41,427 nucleotides of DNA from NCBI GenBank assembly GCA_003220315.1, contig QHSA01000146.1:1-41427 (forward strand). Reading direction: 5' to 3'. A program made the position numbers and the translations under genes. This stretch comes from Candidatus Rokuibacteriota bacterium (GTDB taxonomy: Bacteria; Methylomirabilota; Methylomirabilia; Rokubacteriales; CSP1-6). This document shows, piece by piece, positions 15,134 through 24,446 of this stretch; positions within the stretch are counted from its first letter, which is position 1, and each line of letters begins with the position of its first letter. The notes beneath the pieces are model-generated. The model ran no database searches. It worked only from the letters and a program-made list of their open reading frames with translations, and was not told where the DNA came from.

Positions 15134-17240
15134 CCTCCTCCCGCTCATCGCGCTCCTCCTGAACGTCCTGCTCGCCGTGATCACGCTCGTGCGAAACCCG
15201 GGGAGCCGGCTGAACCGCGTCTTCGCCTATTTCGTCACGGGCATGGCCGTGTGGAACGTGGGAACGTTCATGCTGCGCCGCGCGCCGGACGAGATCGCGG
15301 CGACGTTCTGGGAGATCGTGATCCACGCGGGCGTCGTGCTCCTGCCCGCGTTCTATTACCACTTCGTCCTGATCTTCCTCGAGAGCACGACCCAGCACCG
15401 CCCGTCGCTCGTCGTCGTCTACCTGCTGGCGGCCTTCTTCAGCGTCGTCAACCTGAGCGGCTCCCCGCTGTTCACGCAGGGCGTGAAGTGGACGTACTGG
15501 GGCTGGACGCCGGCGATCGGACCGCTCTACTACCTCTTCTTCCCCTACTTCTTCGGCTTCCTGATCTACGGCCTCTCGCACCTCGTGAAGGCGTACAGGG
15601 GCGTCGACTCGAGCTTCCGTCGTAACCGCGCGACGCTGATCCTCCTCGGGACACTCGTGAGCGTCGCGGGCGGGTTCATCGACATCGCGCGATTCCTCCT
15701 CGCTCGCGTCGTGCCGGCGGCAGAACTCGTCTACCCGATGGGGATCCCGGCAAACATGGTGTTCGCGCTGATGCTCGGCACGTCGATCGTGCGCTACCGC
15801 CTGTTTGACGTGAACGTGGCGGTGAAGAAGGGCGCGATCTACCTGGTGCTCTGGGGTGTCCTCACGTCGGTCCTCGTCCTGGCCGAGCAGTACGCCGACT
15901 GGGAGCAGATGAACCCGCTGTGGGTGATCCTCCCGCTCGGCTTCATCATGACGTTGCTCGTGAGCCCGCTGGGCCAGCGCCTGGAGGGCTCGATCGAACG
16001 CCTCATGTTCAGCCGGCGTCGCGGGTGCTACGAGACTCTGCTCGATCTCAGCAAACGCATGAGCACGATCCTCGACTTCGGCCGACTCATGGAGACCCTC
16101 GTGCACGGCCTGGTGCGGGGCGTCCCGCTGACCCACTGCGCGCTCATGATCTACGACGCGGCGCGGAGCGCGTTCGTCATCTATCGTGAGGAGACGAACA
16201 TCGGCGAGGGGGCGACCGTCACCATGATTCCCGTCGACAGCCCCATCGTCCAGTGGCTCAACCAGACCGGTCGGGTGCTGGTCAAGGAGGAGGTCAAGCT
16301 CAACCCCGAGATCGCCGAGTACTTCGAGACCGCGGAGGGTGAGCTGGAGGAGATCCGCGCGGCCCTCATCGTGCCGCTCAAGATCGAGAACAAGCTCACC
16401 GGCATCCTCCTCGTCGGCGAGAAGCTCTCGGGCGAGATCTTCGACGGCCAGGAGCTCGAGGTGCTCGCCGTGCTCGCGAACCAGGTGGCGATCTCGCTCG
16501 AGAACGCGCGGCTCTACGAGGAGCTGTCGGCCTCGAACGCCCAGCTCATGCAGGCGAGCCGGCTGAAGTCGCAGTTCCTCGCGAGCATGTCGCACGAGCT
16601 CCGGACGCCGCTGAACTCGATCATCGGCTTCTCGAAGGTGCTGCTGAACCGCCTCGACGGCGACCTGAGCGAGCGCCAGGAGACCTACATCCGCTCGGTG
16701 CACAACAGCGGGACCCACCTGCTCCAGCTCATCAACGGGATCCTCGATTTCTCGCGCATCGAGGCGGGGAAGCTGGAGATGATGTCCGAGGAGCTCGATC
16801 TCCACGAGCTGATCGACGAGTGCATCGAGTCGTCGATGCCGCTCGCGCGCGGCAAGCAGCTCAAGCTCGAGAAGAATATACCGCTCGAGCTGCCGCGGCT
16901 CGTCGCGGACCGCACCAAGGTGAAGCAGATCCTCCTCAATTTGCTGTCGAACGCGATCAAATTCACGACGCAGGGCCGGGTGCTCGTCGGCGTGCAGGCC
17001 GAGCCGGAATCCGTGCGCGTGAGGGTGTCGGACACGGGGATCGGCATCCGCGCGGAGGACCTGGCGCGCCTGTTCGAGCCGTTCCAGCAGCTGGACAATC
17101 CGGTCGCGCGGGGCGCCGGCGGGACCGGGCTCGGGCTTGCGATCAGCAAGAAGTTCGTCGAGCTCCACGGCGGTCGCATCTGGGCGGAGAGCCGCGAGAA
17201 CCAGGGATCCACGTTCCAGTTCACGCTGCCGTTGAGCTGA
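15120..17240 (+). CDS. Membrane sensor histidine kinase (7TM-type N-terminus, GAF, HisKA, HATPase)
   Basis: This 706-aa kinase begins with seven or so hydrophobic helices (residues 1-280) of the type found in 7TM histidine kinases. A GAF domain follows (about 300-465), then a linker helix, the dimerisation domain with phospho-accepting H492 in SMSHELRTPLNS, and an ATPase domain with N box LLNLLSNAIKF, G1 DTGIGI and G2 GGTGLGLAIS. It starts with TTG at 15120, preceded by GAGGGG at 15107-15112, and overlaps the acetyltransferase end by 14 nt. There is no C-terminal receiver, so phosphate must go to a separate protein, with several candidates in the cluster. The ligand is unknown. Confidence 0.94.
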   Translation: MTLHSLLPLIALLLNVLLAVITLVRNPGSRLNRVFAYFVTGMAVWNVGTFMLRRAPDEIAATFWEIVIHAGVVLLPAFYYHFVLIFLESTTQHRPSLVVVYLLAAFFSVVNLSGSPLFTQGVKWTYWGWTPAIGPLYYLFFPYFFGFLIYGLSHLVKAYRGVDSSFRRNRATLILLGTLVSVAGGFIDIARFLLARVVPAAELVYPMGIPANMVFALMLGTSIVRYRLFDVNVAVKKGAIYLVLWGVLTSVLVLAEQYADWEQMNPLWVILPLGFIMTLLVSPLGQRLEGSIERLMFSRRRGCYETLLDLSKRMSTILDFGRLMETLVHGLVRGVPLTHCALMIYDAARSAFVIYREETNIGEGATVTMIPVDSPIVQWLNQTGRVLVKEEVKLNPEIAEYFETAEGELEEIRAALIVPLKIENKLTGILLVGEKLSGEIFDGQELEVLAVLANQVAISLENARLYEELSASNAQLMQASRLKSQFLASMSHELRTPLNSIIGFSKVLLNRLDGDLSERQETYIRSVHNSGTHLLQLINGILDFSRIEAGKLEMMSEELDLHELIDECIESSMPLARGKQLKLEKNIPLELPRLVADRTKVKQILLNLLSNAIKFTTQGRVLVGVQAEPESVRVRVSDTGIGIRAEDLARLFEPFQQLDNPVARGAGGTGLGLAISKKFVELHGGRIWAESRENQGSTFQFTLPLS

Positions 17241-17257
17241 GAGGGGCGAGAGAGCGT

Positions 17258-19939
17258 ATGGCGGGACGCGCACTCGAAAAGAAGCCGAAGGTCCTCTACA
17301 TCGAGGACAACCGGGAGAACCGGATGTTGGTCCGCGCCGTCTTGGAGGCGGCCGGGTACACCATCGTCGAGGCCGAGGACGGCCTCGCCGGCATCGAGGC
17401 GGCGATCCGTGAGGAACCGGCGCTCATCCTCCTCGATATCAACCTGCCGGGCGTCGACGGCTACGAGATCGTCGCCATCCTCAAATCCTTCCCCAACCTC
17501 GCGTCCACCCCGGTGATCGCCGTCACCGCCTACGCGATGCAGGGCGACCGGCAGCGGACCCTCGTCGCCGGCTGCGACGGCTACATCCAGAAGCCGATCA
17601 ACGTGGACATGTTCCCGCGGCAGGTCGCCGAGTTCCTCGGAGGCAAGCGCGAGCGCGTCGAAGGCCGCGAGGAAGGCGTCTACCTCCGCGAGCTCAACCA
17701 GCGGTTGGTCTATCGGCTCCTCAACCAGGTCGAGGAGCTCAAGCGGCTCAACCAGCACTTCGTCCGGCGCGCGAGCCAGCTCGCCGACCTGCACCACGCC
17801 GTGCAGGGCATCACCTCGGAGCTAGGCGTGGCCGAGATGCTCGAGCGGCTCCTCCTGGCGGTCGCCCAGGCGATCGGCACGACGAGCCTCCGCGTCGAGC
17901 TCACCGACCCGCCGGGCGTGCAGGTCGTGGCGCGCGGAGACACCGGCGACCAGCCGCGGAGCGTGCTCGCGGGCGCCGGCGTCGAGCCGGCGGACGAGTG
18001 GACCGAGGTCGAGTGGACGCTTCCCCTCACGGTCCGGGGCCGCGAGCTCGGCGTGATGGTGGCGCGACACGTCATGCCGCCGGGGGCCAAGGCCGACGAG
18101 GAACAGCTGCTCAAGATCGTCGCCGACCAGGTCGCGATCGCGGTCGAGAACGCGCGCCTCTACGAGCGGGTCACGCGCCGCGCGGCCGAGCAGGAGAGCC
18201 TCGTCGAGGCCGGACGCCTGCTGACCGGGACGCTGCAGGTCTCGGAGGTTCTCCAGCGGCTCAGCGAGCTCGTGCGGGCCCGCCTCGGCGCCGACGTCGT
18301 CCGGATCCTGATCGCGGAGGACGCGCCCGGCCACTTCCGCCTCGAGGCGCAGGCGGGCACCACGCGCACGCCCAAGCTGTCCGCCCAGCACGCGGCCGAC
18401 GACGACGACGGCCTGGTCGGCTGGATCGTGAAGCACCGGGCAGCGCTCGCCCTGAGCGACGTGCTCCCCCGTCCCGGCGTCGGGTACCGGGACTGGCTCC
18501 GGAGCGAAGGGTTCGTGTCGTTTCTCGGTCTGCCCCTCTTCCTCGAGAACCAGCTCGTCGGGATCCTGACGGTCTGGTACCGCGAGCCCCACACCTTTGC
18601 CCCCGACGAGGTCGCGCTCGGCGAAGCGCTGGCAACGTCGGCGACGGCGGCGATCCGGAACGCACGCCTCTACGAGGAGACGCAGGAGCGACTGCGCCAC
18701 ACCGAGACGCTCCTGGCGGTGAGCTACGACACGAGCTCCACCCTCGAGCTGGCGGAGGTCCTGCGCCGGACCACGCGGGCGATGGTGCGAGCCCTCGGCG
18801 CCAACACCGGCGGCGCGTGGCTCGTGACCCCGGGAAAGGACCGCTTCGTGCCGATCGTGGGCTATCACGTGCCGAAGGACGCCCTCCAGACCTTCGCGAC
18901 CACCGAGATCGTGATGACCGATCAGATGCTCAAGGAGTGGGGGAGGTACGAGCGGGCGGTCTACTCGAGCGACAGCGGGTCGGACCCGCGGTTCGCCCAC
19001 CCGATCACCCGCCTCCTCCCCCACACGTCGCTGCTCATCCAGCCGATGCGCTGGAAAGGGGAGACGATCGGCGGGTTCGCGATCGCCTGGCTCAAGGATC
19101 ACCACCGGTTCACGACCGACGAGCTGCGGCTGGCGGAGGGCATCGCGCTCCAGGCGGCGGTGGCGGCCGAGAACTCGCGCCTGTACGAGGGCGTCAAGCA
19201 GCAGATGGCCGAGCTCAAGCGGACCCAGGCGCAGCTGATCCAGTCCACGAAGCTCGCGGCGATCGGCGAGCTGGCCGCCAACATCGCCCACGAGATTAAC
19301 AACCCGCTGACGAGCGTGCTGGGCTTCGCGTCCTACCTCGCCGAGCGCATCCCGCCTGGCGAACCGATGCGGGAGGAGCTCGACCTGATCCAGGAGGAAG
19401 CGGGCCGCGCGCGCGACATCGTGCGCGACCTCCTCCACTTCAGCCGGCAACGCGAGTTCGTGCCGCAGATGACCGACCTCAACGTGGTGCTCGAGCAGAC
19501 GCTCACCATGGTGCGTCGCCAGGGCGCGTTCGACGCGATCACCCTCGTCGAGGAGTACGCGCCCGGGCTCCCGCCCGTCGAGGTGGATGTGCCGCGCATC
19601 AAGCAGGTGTTCCTGAACCTCATCAACAACGCCGTCTACGTCATGAAGGACGGTGGGTCGCTGACGATCCGGTCGTCCGTCGTCGGCGACACAGTCCAGG
19701 TCGAAGTCATCGACACCGGCACCGGCATCCCGGCGGAGCACCTCGACCGGATCTTCGAGCCGTTCTTCACCACGAAACCCGACGTGAGCGGCACGGGCCT
19801 CGGCCTGCCGGTCAGCCTCGGGATCGTCCAGAGTCACGGCGGCACCATCGAGGTCAAGAGCGAGCTCGGACGTGGCTCGAGCTTCATCGTCAAGCTTCCG
19901 GTAAAGCCGAGCGCCGCCGTCACTGACGGCGACGAGTAG
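17258..19939 (+). CDS. Soluble histidine kinase with N-terminal receiver and multiple GAF domains
   Basis: This 893-aa protein has no evident membrane segment. An N-terminal receiver (12-128, phospho-acceptor D60 in [15 protein letters not shown] lysine) is followed by three GAF-like units (about 175-305, 325-470 and 485-645), each ending in a helix of the type [11 protein letters not shown]. The NtrB-like kinase core contains H678 in [11 protein letters not shown] box LINNAVY, G1 DTGTGIP and G2 GTGLGLPVS. The HEINNP form of the H box is typical of kinases that partner NtrC-type regulators, which fits the regulator at 7559. ATG 17258 is 17 nt after the preceding kinase. The GAF domains may sense small molecules; none can be named. 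Confidence 0.93.
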   Translation: MAGRALEKKPKVLYIEDNRENRMLVRAVLEAAGYTIVEAEDGLAGIEAAIREEPALILLDINLPGVDGYEIVAILKSFPNLASTPVIAVTAYAMQGDRQRTLVAGCDGYIQKPINVDMFPRQVAEFLGGKRERVEGREEGVYLRELNQRLVYRLLNQVEELKRLNQHFVRRASQLADLHHAVQGITSELGVAEMLERLLLAVAQAIGTTSLRVELTDPPGVQVVARGDTGDQPRSVLAGAGVEPADEWTEVEWTLPLTVRGRELGVMVARHVMPPGAKADEEQLLKIVADQVAIAVENARLYERVTRRAAEQESLVEAGRLLTGTLQVSEVLQRLSELVRARLGADVVRILIAEDAPGHFRLEAQAGTTRTPKLSAQHAADDDDGLVGWIVKHRAALALSDVLPRPGVGYRDWLRSEGFVSFLGLPLFLENQLVGILTVWYREPHTFAPDEVALGEALATSATAAIRNARLYEETQERLRHTETLLAVSYDTSSTLELAEVLRRTTRAMVRALGANTGGAWLVTPGKDRFVPIVGYHVPKDALQTFATTEIVMTDQMLKEWGRYERAVYSSDSGSDPRFAHPITRLLPHTSLLIQPMRWKGETIGGFAIAWLKDHHRFTTDELRLAEGIALQAAVAAENSRLYEGVKQQMAELKRTQAQLIQSTKLAAIGELAANIAHEINNPLTSVLGFASYLAERIPPGEPMREELDLIQEEAGRARDIVRDLLHFSRQREFVPQMTDLNVVLEQTLTMVRRQGAFDAITLVEEYAPGLPPVEVDVPRIKQVFLNLINNAVYVMKDGGSLTIRSSVVGDTVQVEVIDTGTGIPAEHLDRIFEPFFTTKPDVSGTGLGLPVSLGIVQSHGGTIEVKSELGRGSSFIVKLPVKPSAAVTDGDE

Positions 19940-20054
19940 TCTCTTCCCTCACCGACCCGGACCGCTGTCGTTTCCGGAATGGTTCGCTGCGCGCCCGGGT
20001 CGTTTGCTCGCCCACCTCCTGGTAAGTTCTCGTCCACGGCCCGTTGGGAGTCGA

Positions 20055-20075
20055 CGCGGTAAGAAACGAACCGCG
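20055..20075. promoter_or_regulatory. Inverted repeat, candidate activator binding site
   Basis: CGCGGT and ACCGCG form a perfect 6-bp inverted repeat around AAGAAACGA. The centre lies about 95 bp before the -12 GC of the sigma-54-like promoter, matching the arrangement at 9031-9049. Shared features are the TAAGAA core immediately after the left arm and the position. That the NtrC-type protein binds here is inferred. Confidence 0.42.
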
Positions 20076-20145
20076 GGGATCGCGAAGGATCCGGAAATTT
20101 AGCTGGAAACGTTAATGAGATCATCGCGTTACGTGAAGTGGACGG

Positions 20146-20162
20146 TTGGCCTCGGCGTTGCA
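20146..20162 (+). promoter_or_regulatory. Sigma-54-like -24/-12 promoter
   Basis: TTGGC ... TTGCA with GG at 20148-20149 and GC at 20160-20161 has the exact 10-nt spacing and both conserved cores of sigma-54 promoters. The expected transcription start near 20173 leaves a leader of about 48 nt with a good ribosome-binding site. It is the better of the two sigma-54-like matches in the window. Confidence 0.55.
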
Positions 20163-20220
20163 CTTTCTCCAGTCCAGGATGCAACAGATGAACAGACATC
20201 GTGGACGAGGAGATAAGGCA

Positions 20221-20934
20221 ATGAATGCGTTCAACTGGCACAACTCAGCAATGTGGACCGCGCTGTCCCTGCTGTTTCTGCTCCTGGCGCTGATGGTCGG
20301 CCCGGCGCCCGTGCTTGCGGCCGGGGTCGGGGAAGGCGTCGGCCTCGTCCTGTACGAGGTCACCGAGGATATGTACCTCCTCGACAAGGACGGCAAGCCG
20401 ACGGGCAATCTCGCGAACGCCGTCGCGCGGGCCGCCGTGGCTCAGCTTTCCGGTGTCGCGAAGCTCGGGACGCCGCTTTGCCCGTGGGAAGTTCTCGTGG
20501 TGGCTGCTGGGGCAAGGGGTTGCGTCGTCAACGCCTCTGGCGGTGACAACCTGAGCCTGGCCGACGGCAGGGGTACCGTAGGTGGGACCTTCGCGGTCGT
20601 CGTGCAGGACAATAACAAGGCGGACTCCCCGGAGTTCGTCGTGATGACGGGCTCGTTCGGTGGCAGCGCGGATCTGTCGCTGCCGTTCGCGGGCAAGGCC
20701 CCGATCGGCTTCATCTCGAATGGCCAGGGTGTCGTCGATCAGACGGGCCAGACCTTCACGTTCAGCGGGAAGTTCCGGTTGCCGTACGCCCTCGACCCCC
20801 AGGGCACGCACGCGAAGCCCCGGCGGCATCAGAGCGCGTACTACCTCAGCGACGACTACCGGACGCCGGTCGCGGTCGAGGGCGGCGAGCGTTCGCTCGG
20901 CTGGCCGACGGTGCGGCTCGAGATCAAGTTCTAG
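20221..20934 (+). CDS. Exported protein of unknown function
   Basis: This 237-aa protein has a clear Sec signal peptide: a hydrophobic core of about residues 12-30 and an Ala-Ala cleavage region near VLAAG at 33-37. The mature part is rich in Gly, Val and polar residues with alternating patterns (GTVGGTFAVVVQ, FVVMTGSFGGSADLSLPF, GQTFTFSGKFRLPY), which suggests a beta-rich fold. Two cysteines (LCPW, GCVV) could form a disulfide. I do not recognise the family. ATG 20221 follows GAGGAG at an 8-nt distance; ATG 20188 is less likely. It is a single-gene unit with a sigma-54-like promoter in front and a strong terminator behind, so it may be an output of the adjoining signalling genes. Confidence 0.85.
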   Translation: MNAFNWHNSAMWTALSLLFLLLALMVGPAPVLAAGVGEGVGLVLYEVTEDMYLLDKDGKPTGNLANAVARAAVAQLSGVAKLGTPLCPWEVLVVAAGARGCVVNASGGDNLSLADGRGTVGGTFAVVVQDNNKADSPEFVVMTGSFGGSADLSLPFAGKAPIGFISNGQGVVDQTGQTFTFSGKFRLPYALDPQGTHAKPRRHQSAYYLSDDYRTPVAVEGGERSLGWPTVRLEIKF

Positions 20935-20960
20935 TCCTCCGACACTCCTCGCATCCACGG

Positions 20961-21006
20961 CGGGCCCGGACCGGATCATCGGTCCGGGCCCGTTGAGTTT
21001 TTGTTG
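20961..21006 (+). terminator. Rho-independent terminator
   Basis: A perfect 13-bp GC stem (20961-20973 with 20980-20992), a 6-nt loop GATCAT and a following T-rich stretch (TTGAGTTTTTG) form a strong intrinsic terminator 26 bp after the exported-protein gene. It also separates that gene from metH, which runs towards it on the other strand. Confidence 0.93.
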
Positions 21007-21023
21007 CCCGGCCCCCCCGATTC

Positions 21024-24000
21024 CTACTGAGCCTTGAAGTACTTCGCGGCGGGATGGTGGAAGACGAGCGCCGACACGGAGGCCTCCGGGTCCATCATGA
21101 AGCCCTCCGTGAGGTGCAGGCCGATCGTCTCGGGCTCGAGCAGGCGGAAGAGGATCTGCTGGTCCGCGAGGTTCGGGCACGCCGGGTAGCCGAAGGAGAC
21201 GCGGATCCCCCGGTATCGGCCCTTGAGCTTCTCGCTGATCGGCAGGTCGGGCGGATCCGGAAACCCCCAGAGCGTCCGTAAACGCGCGTGCAGCATCTCG
21301 GCGAACGCCTCCGCGCACTCGATCGCGAGCGCCGAGAGGGCGTGAGACCGGACGTACTCGCCCCGGTCCTTCCACCCGGCGGCGAGCTCCCGCACGCCCT
21401 GACCACATGTCAGGGCGAAGAGGGCGATGAAGTCGTCCACGTCGTCCCGGAGGTAATCGGCGAGACAGAGACGCTCGCCGGTCGTCTGCCGGGGGAACTC
21501 GAGGCGCGTGAGCTCGCTCCCCCCAGGGTCGAGGACGATCACCGCGTCGCCGGCGGCGCGCGCCCGGAACCAGCGATAGACACTGTGGGCTCTCAGCAGC
21601 CGCTCGACAACCGCGTCACGCTTGAGCTGCTCGACGGTCGCGTGGAGCTCGAGCGCCTTCGGATCGCCGCTGGCGAGGAGCCGCTCGACGAGCCCCCGCA
21701 GGCCGAGGTGCTTGCCGTAGAGCATCTGGAGATTCAGGTACGGGTAGATGTGGGGGAGCGGCACGTCGCGGAGGACGTGGGGCTCGAGGTCCGGCGGCGT
21801 CGGCACGGGGACCCGCTCGAGCCGTGCCCGCGGTCGCTCGGGCGCGGGCGCAAGGCGCGAAGCCTCACCGCCCGAGGGGGGGCTCGCCGCGAGCGCGGCC
21901 TGCTCGGCGCGCACGCGCTCGACGAGACCGTCGCGCGTCACGGCCGAGAAGAGCTGATTCGCCAGGTCGAGCCCGTCCATCGCGTCCTTCGCGTAGAGGG
22001 TGACGCCGCCGTACTCGGGAGCGATCCGCGTCGCGGTGAACTTCCTCGTCAGCGCGGCGCCACCCACAAAGAGTGGGAGGTCGATCCCCGCGGCCCGGAG
22101 GTCCTGCGCGGTCACCACCATCTGTTGCGCGGACTTCACGAGGAGCCCCGAGAGGCCGAACGCGTCCGGCTTGTGGGCGCGGTACGCGGCGATCAGCTCC
22201 TCCGGCGGCACCTTGATCCCGAGGTTGATCACCCGATACCCGTTGTTCGACAGGATGATCTCGACGAGGTTCTTGCCGATATCGTGGACGTCGCCCTTCA
22301 CGGTGGCGAGCACGATCGTGCCCCGCGTCGTCGATTCGGCCTTCTCCATGAACCGCTCGAGGTGCGCGACCGCGGTCTTCATCGCCTCCGCGGACTGGAG
22401 CACCTCGGCGACGATGAGCTGGTTGTCGTTGAAGAGCCGGCCGACCTCGTCCATGCCGCGCATGAGCGGGCCGTTGACGATGTCGAGCGGCGCGGCCTCC
22501 TTGAGCTTCGCGTTCAGGTCGTCGATGAGGCCGTCGCGGCTGCCCTCGACGATGTAGCGCGCGAGCCGCTCGTCGAGTGAGAGCGTGCTGGCGGCCGGCG
22601 GCGCCTTCTTCCTCTCGCGGAAGTATGCCGCGAACGCCGCCACCGGATCGGCGCCCCGCCCGAAGACGAGGTCCTCGGCGAGCCGCCGCTCCTCCTCGGG
22701 GATCGAGGGGTAGCGCTCGAGGCGCTCCGTGTTCACGATCGCGTAGTCGAGCCCGGCCTTTGTCGCGTGGTAGAGGAAGACGGAGTTCAAGACCTCGCGG
22801 CCCGCCGTCGGCAGGCCGAACGAGACGTTGGAGACCCCGAGGATCGTCTTGCACTCGGGGAAGCGCGCCTTGATCGCGCGGATGCCCTCGATCGTCTCGA
22901 CGGCCGAGCCGATATAGTTCGCGTCGCCCGTGCCCACCGGGAAGACCAGCGCGTCGAAGAGCAGGTCGCGCGCGGGCACGCCGTACTTCTTGGTGAGGAG
23001 ATCGTGGCTGCGCTCGGCGATCGCGAGCTTGCGCGCGCGCGTGACCGCCATGCCCTGCCGCTTGTCCTCGTCGATCGTGCCGACGACGACGGCACCGCCG
23101 TAGGTCCGGAGGAGCGGGACGACCTTCGCGAAGCGCTCCTCGCCGTCCTCGAGGTTGATCGAGTTCACGATCGCCTTGCCCTGGCAGTGTCGGAGCGCCA
23201 GCTCGATGACCCCCGCGTCGGTGGAGTCGATCATGAGCGGGACTTTCACCTTGCGGGTGAGCTGCGCCATGAACCGATCCATATCCGCCGCCTCGTCGCG
23301 GTCGGGGTTGGCGAGGCAGACGTCGAGGACCTGGGCGCCGTTCTTCACCTGGGCCCGGCCGATCTCGGCTGCCTCCTCGAACTCACCGGCGACGATCAGC
23401 TCCTTGAACCGACGCGAGCCGATGACGTTCGTGCGCTCGCCCACGAAGAGCGGGCGGTTGTCGTCGGTCGGGTAGATGACCTCGATGCCGCTCACGGCCT
23501 GGGGCTCCCGGGCCGCCGGCACCCGCGGCGGGCGGCCGGTGACCAGCGCCCGGAGGGCACGGGTGTGGGCTGGCGTGGTGCCGCAGCAGCCGCCGACGAT
23601 GTTGACCCATCCCTCGTCCACGAAGCGCCGCATCTTGAACGCGAGGCTCGCGGGCGTCTCGGCGTACTGGCCGCGCTCGTCCGGCAGCCCCGCGTTCGGG
23701 TAGACGCTGACGAAGCGGGTGGCCATCGCCGAGAGGGTCCGGAGGTGGTCGGTCATGAACTCGGGGCCGGTCGCGCAGTTGAGGCCGATGGCGAAGAGGT
23801 CGAGGTGCTCGAGGGCGACGTAGAGCGCCTCCACGCCCTGGCCCGCGAGCATCGTACCCGTCGGCTCGATCGTGCCGCTGACCATGAGGGGCCGATCCAC
23901 CCCCGCCGCGCGCATAGCGTGGCGGACGCCGATGGCGGCGGCCTTCACGTTCAGCGTGTCCTGCTGGGTCTCGAGCAGGAGCGCGTCCACGCCGCCGTCG

Positions 24001-24428
24001 ATCAGGCCGCGCGCCTGGACCGCGTACGCCTCGCGCACCTCGTCGAAGGTGACGTTGCGCGTGACCGAGATCGAGCGCGTCCCCGGACCCATGGCACCGA
24101 CGACGAATCGTGCGCCGGCGACCTCGCGGGCGAGGCGGGCCGCGGCCCGCGAGAGCTCGTAGGCCCGCTCGGCGAGGCCGTACTCGCCGAGGACGTACGG
24201 CGCGCAGCCGAACGTGTTGGTCGATACAATGTCGGCGCCGGCCTCCAGATACGCAGCGTGAATCGTCCGAATGACGTCGGGTCGGGTCAGGGTCAAGTGC
24301 TCGTTGCAGCCCTCGTACGCCGCGCCCCCGAAGTCGGCGGCCGTGAGCCCCGCCTCCTGAATCATGGTGCCCATGGCGCCGTCGAGGACGAGGATGCGCT
24401 GCCCGAGCGCGTCGCGAAGGGTCGACAT
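21024..24428 (-). CDS. metH: Cobalamin-dependent methionine synthase
   Basis: This 1134-aa enzyme transfers a methyl group from methyltetrahydrofolate via cobalamin to homocysteine. All modules are present in order. The homocysteine domain starts [10 protein letters not shown] and has zinc ligands in LNCATGP and [10 protein letters not shown] (C281-C282). The folate domain contains [14 protein letters not shown]. The cobalamin cap and binding domain have the lower ligand H715 in DVHDIGKN. The C-terminal reactivation domain contains [14 protein letters not shown]. The length is slightly below the E. coli enzyme (1227 aa). ATG 24428 sits directly before the homocysteine domain; no ribosome-binding site is visible, and the divergent gene starts 18 bp away. 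Upstream in-frame open sequence lacks domain content. Confidence 0.96.
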   Translation of the reverse strand: MSTLRDALGQRILVLDGAMGTMIQEAGLTAADFGGAAYEGCNEHLTLTRPDVIRTIHAAYLEAGADIVSTNTFGCAPYVLGEYGLAERAYELSRAAARLAREVAGARFVVGAMGPGTRSISVTRNVTFDEVREAYAVQARGLIDGGVDALLLETQQDTLNVKAAAIGVRHAMRAAGVDRPLMVSGTIEPTGTMLAGQGVEALYVALEHLDLFAIGLNCATGPEFMTDHLRTLSAMATRFVSVYPNAGLPDERGQYAETPASLAFKMRRFVDEGWVNIVGGCCGTTPAHTRALRALVTGRPPRVPAAREPQAVSGIEVIYPTDDNRPLFVGERTNVIGSRRFKELIVAGEFEEAAEIGRAQVKNGAQVLDVCLANPDRDEAADMDRFMAQLTRKVKVPLMIDSTDAGVIELALRHCQGKAIVNSINLEDGEERFAKVVPLLRTYGGAVVVGTIDEDKRQGMAVTRARKLAIAERSHDLLTKKYGVPARDLLFDALVFPVGTGDANYIGSAVETIEGIRAIKARFPECKTILGVSNVSFGLPTAGREVLNSVFLYHATKAGLDYAIVNTERLERYPSIPEEERRLAEDLVFGRGADPVAAFAAYFRERKKAPPAASTLSLDERLARYIVEGSRDGLIDDLNAKLKEAAPLDIVNGPLMRGMDEVGRLFNDNQLIVAEVLQSAEAMKTAVAHLERFMEKAESTTRGTIVLATVKGDVHDIGKNLVEIILSNNGYRVINLGIKVPPEELIAAYRAHKPDAFGLSGLLVKSAQQMVVTAQDLRAAGIDLPLFVGGAALTRKFTATRIAPEYGGVTLYAKDAMDGLDLANQLFSAVTRDGLVERVRAEQAALAASPPSGGEASRLAPAPERPRARLERVPVPTPPDLEPHVLRDVPLPHIYPYLNLQMLYGKHLGLRGLVERLLASGDPKALELHATVEQLKRDAVVERLLRAHSVYRWFRARAAGDAVIVLDPGGSELTRLEFPRQTTGERLCLADYLRDDVDDFIALFALTCGQGVRELAAGWKDRGEYVRSHALSALAIECAEAFAEMLHARLRTLWGFPDPPDLPISEKLKGRYRGIRVSFGYPACPNLADQQILFRLLEPETIGLHLTEGFMMDPEASVSALVFHHPAAKYFKAQ

Positions 24429-24446
24429 AGAGGTATAGTAACGCAC
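24429..24446. promoter_or_regulatory. 18-bp divergent start region (metH / CoA transferase)
   Basis: Only 18 bp separate two divergent start codons and neither gene has a visible ribosome-binding site there. TATAGT (24434-24439) lies 7 nt before the plus-strand ATG and its complement gives a TACTAT-like -10 for metH. Both transcripts may therefore be nearly leaderless, or start inside the opposite gene. Confidence 0.35.

Larger units (their letters stand above)
19940..20220 (+). promoter_or_regulatory. Regulatory region of the exported protein
   Basis: This 281-bp intergenic stretch drops in GC content. It holds the CCCGTTGGG ... GGTAAGAAA box pair (20040-20066) also found before the activator gene, the inverted repeat at 20055-20075, a further GGTAAG at 20021, the sigma-54-like element at 20146-20162, and GAGGAG at 20207-20212 ahead of the ATG. 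No terminator is obvious after the kinase gene. Confidence 0.5.

Noticed and set aside
14868-17273. 801-aa open frame on the minus strand opposite the membrane kinase
   Set aside because: It mirrors a well-supported kinase gene on the plus strand, is full of Arg, Glu, Asp, Val and His repeats, and shows no domain. Long antisense frames are expected in DNA this rich in GC at third positions.
21288-24446. Long plus-strand frames across metH, including one running into the CoA-transferase gene
   Set aside because: They are antisense to metH domains. The CoA-transferase homology begins exactly at ATG 24447, so the upstream extension is not coding.
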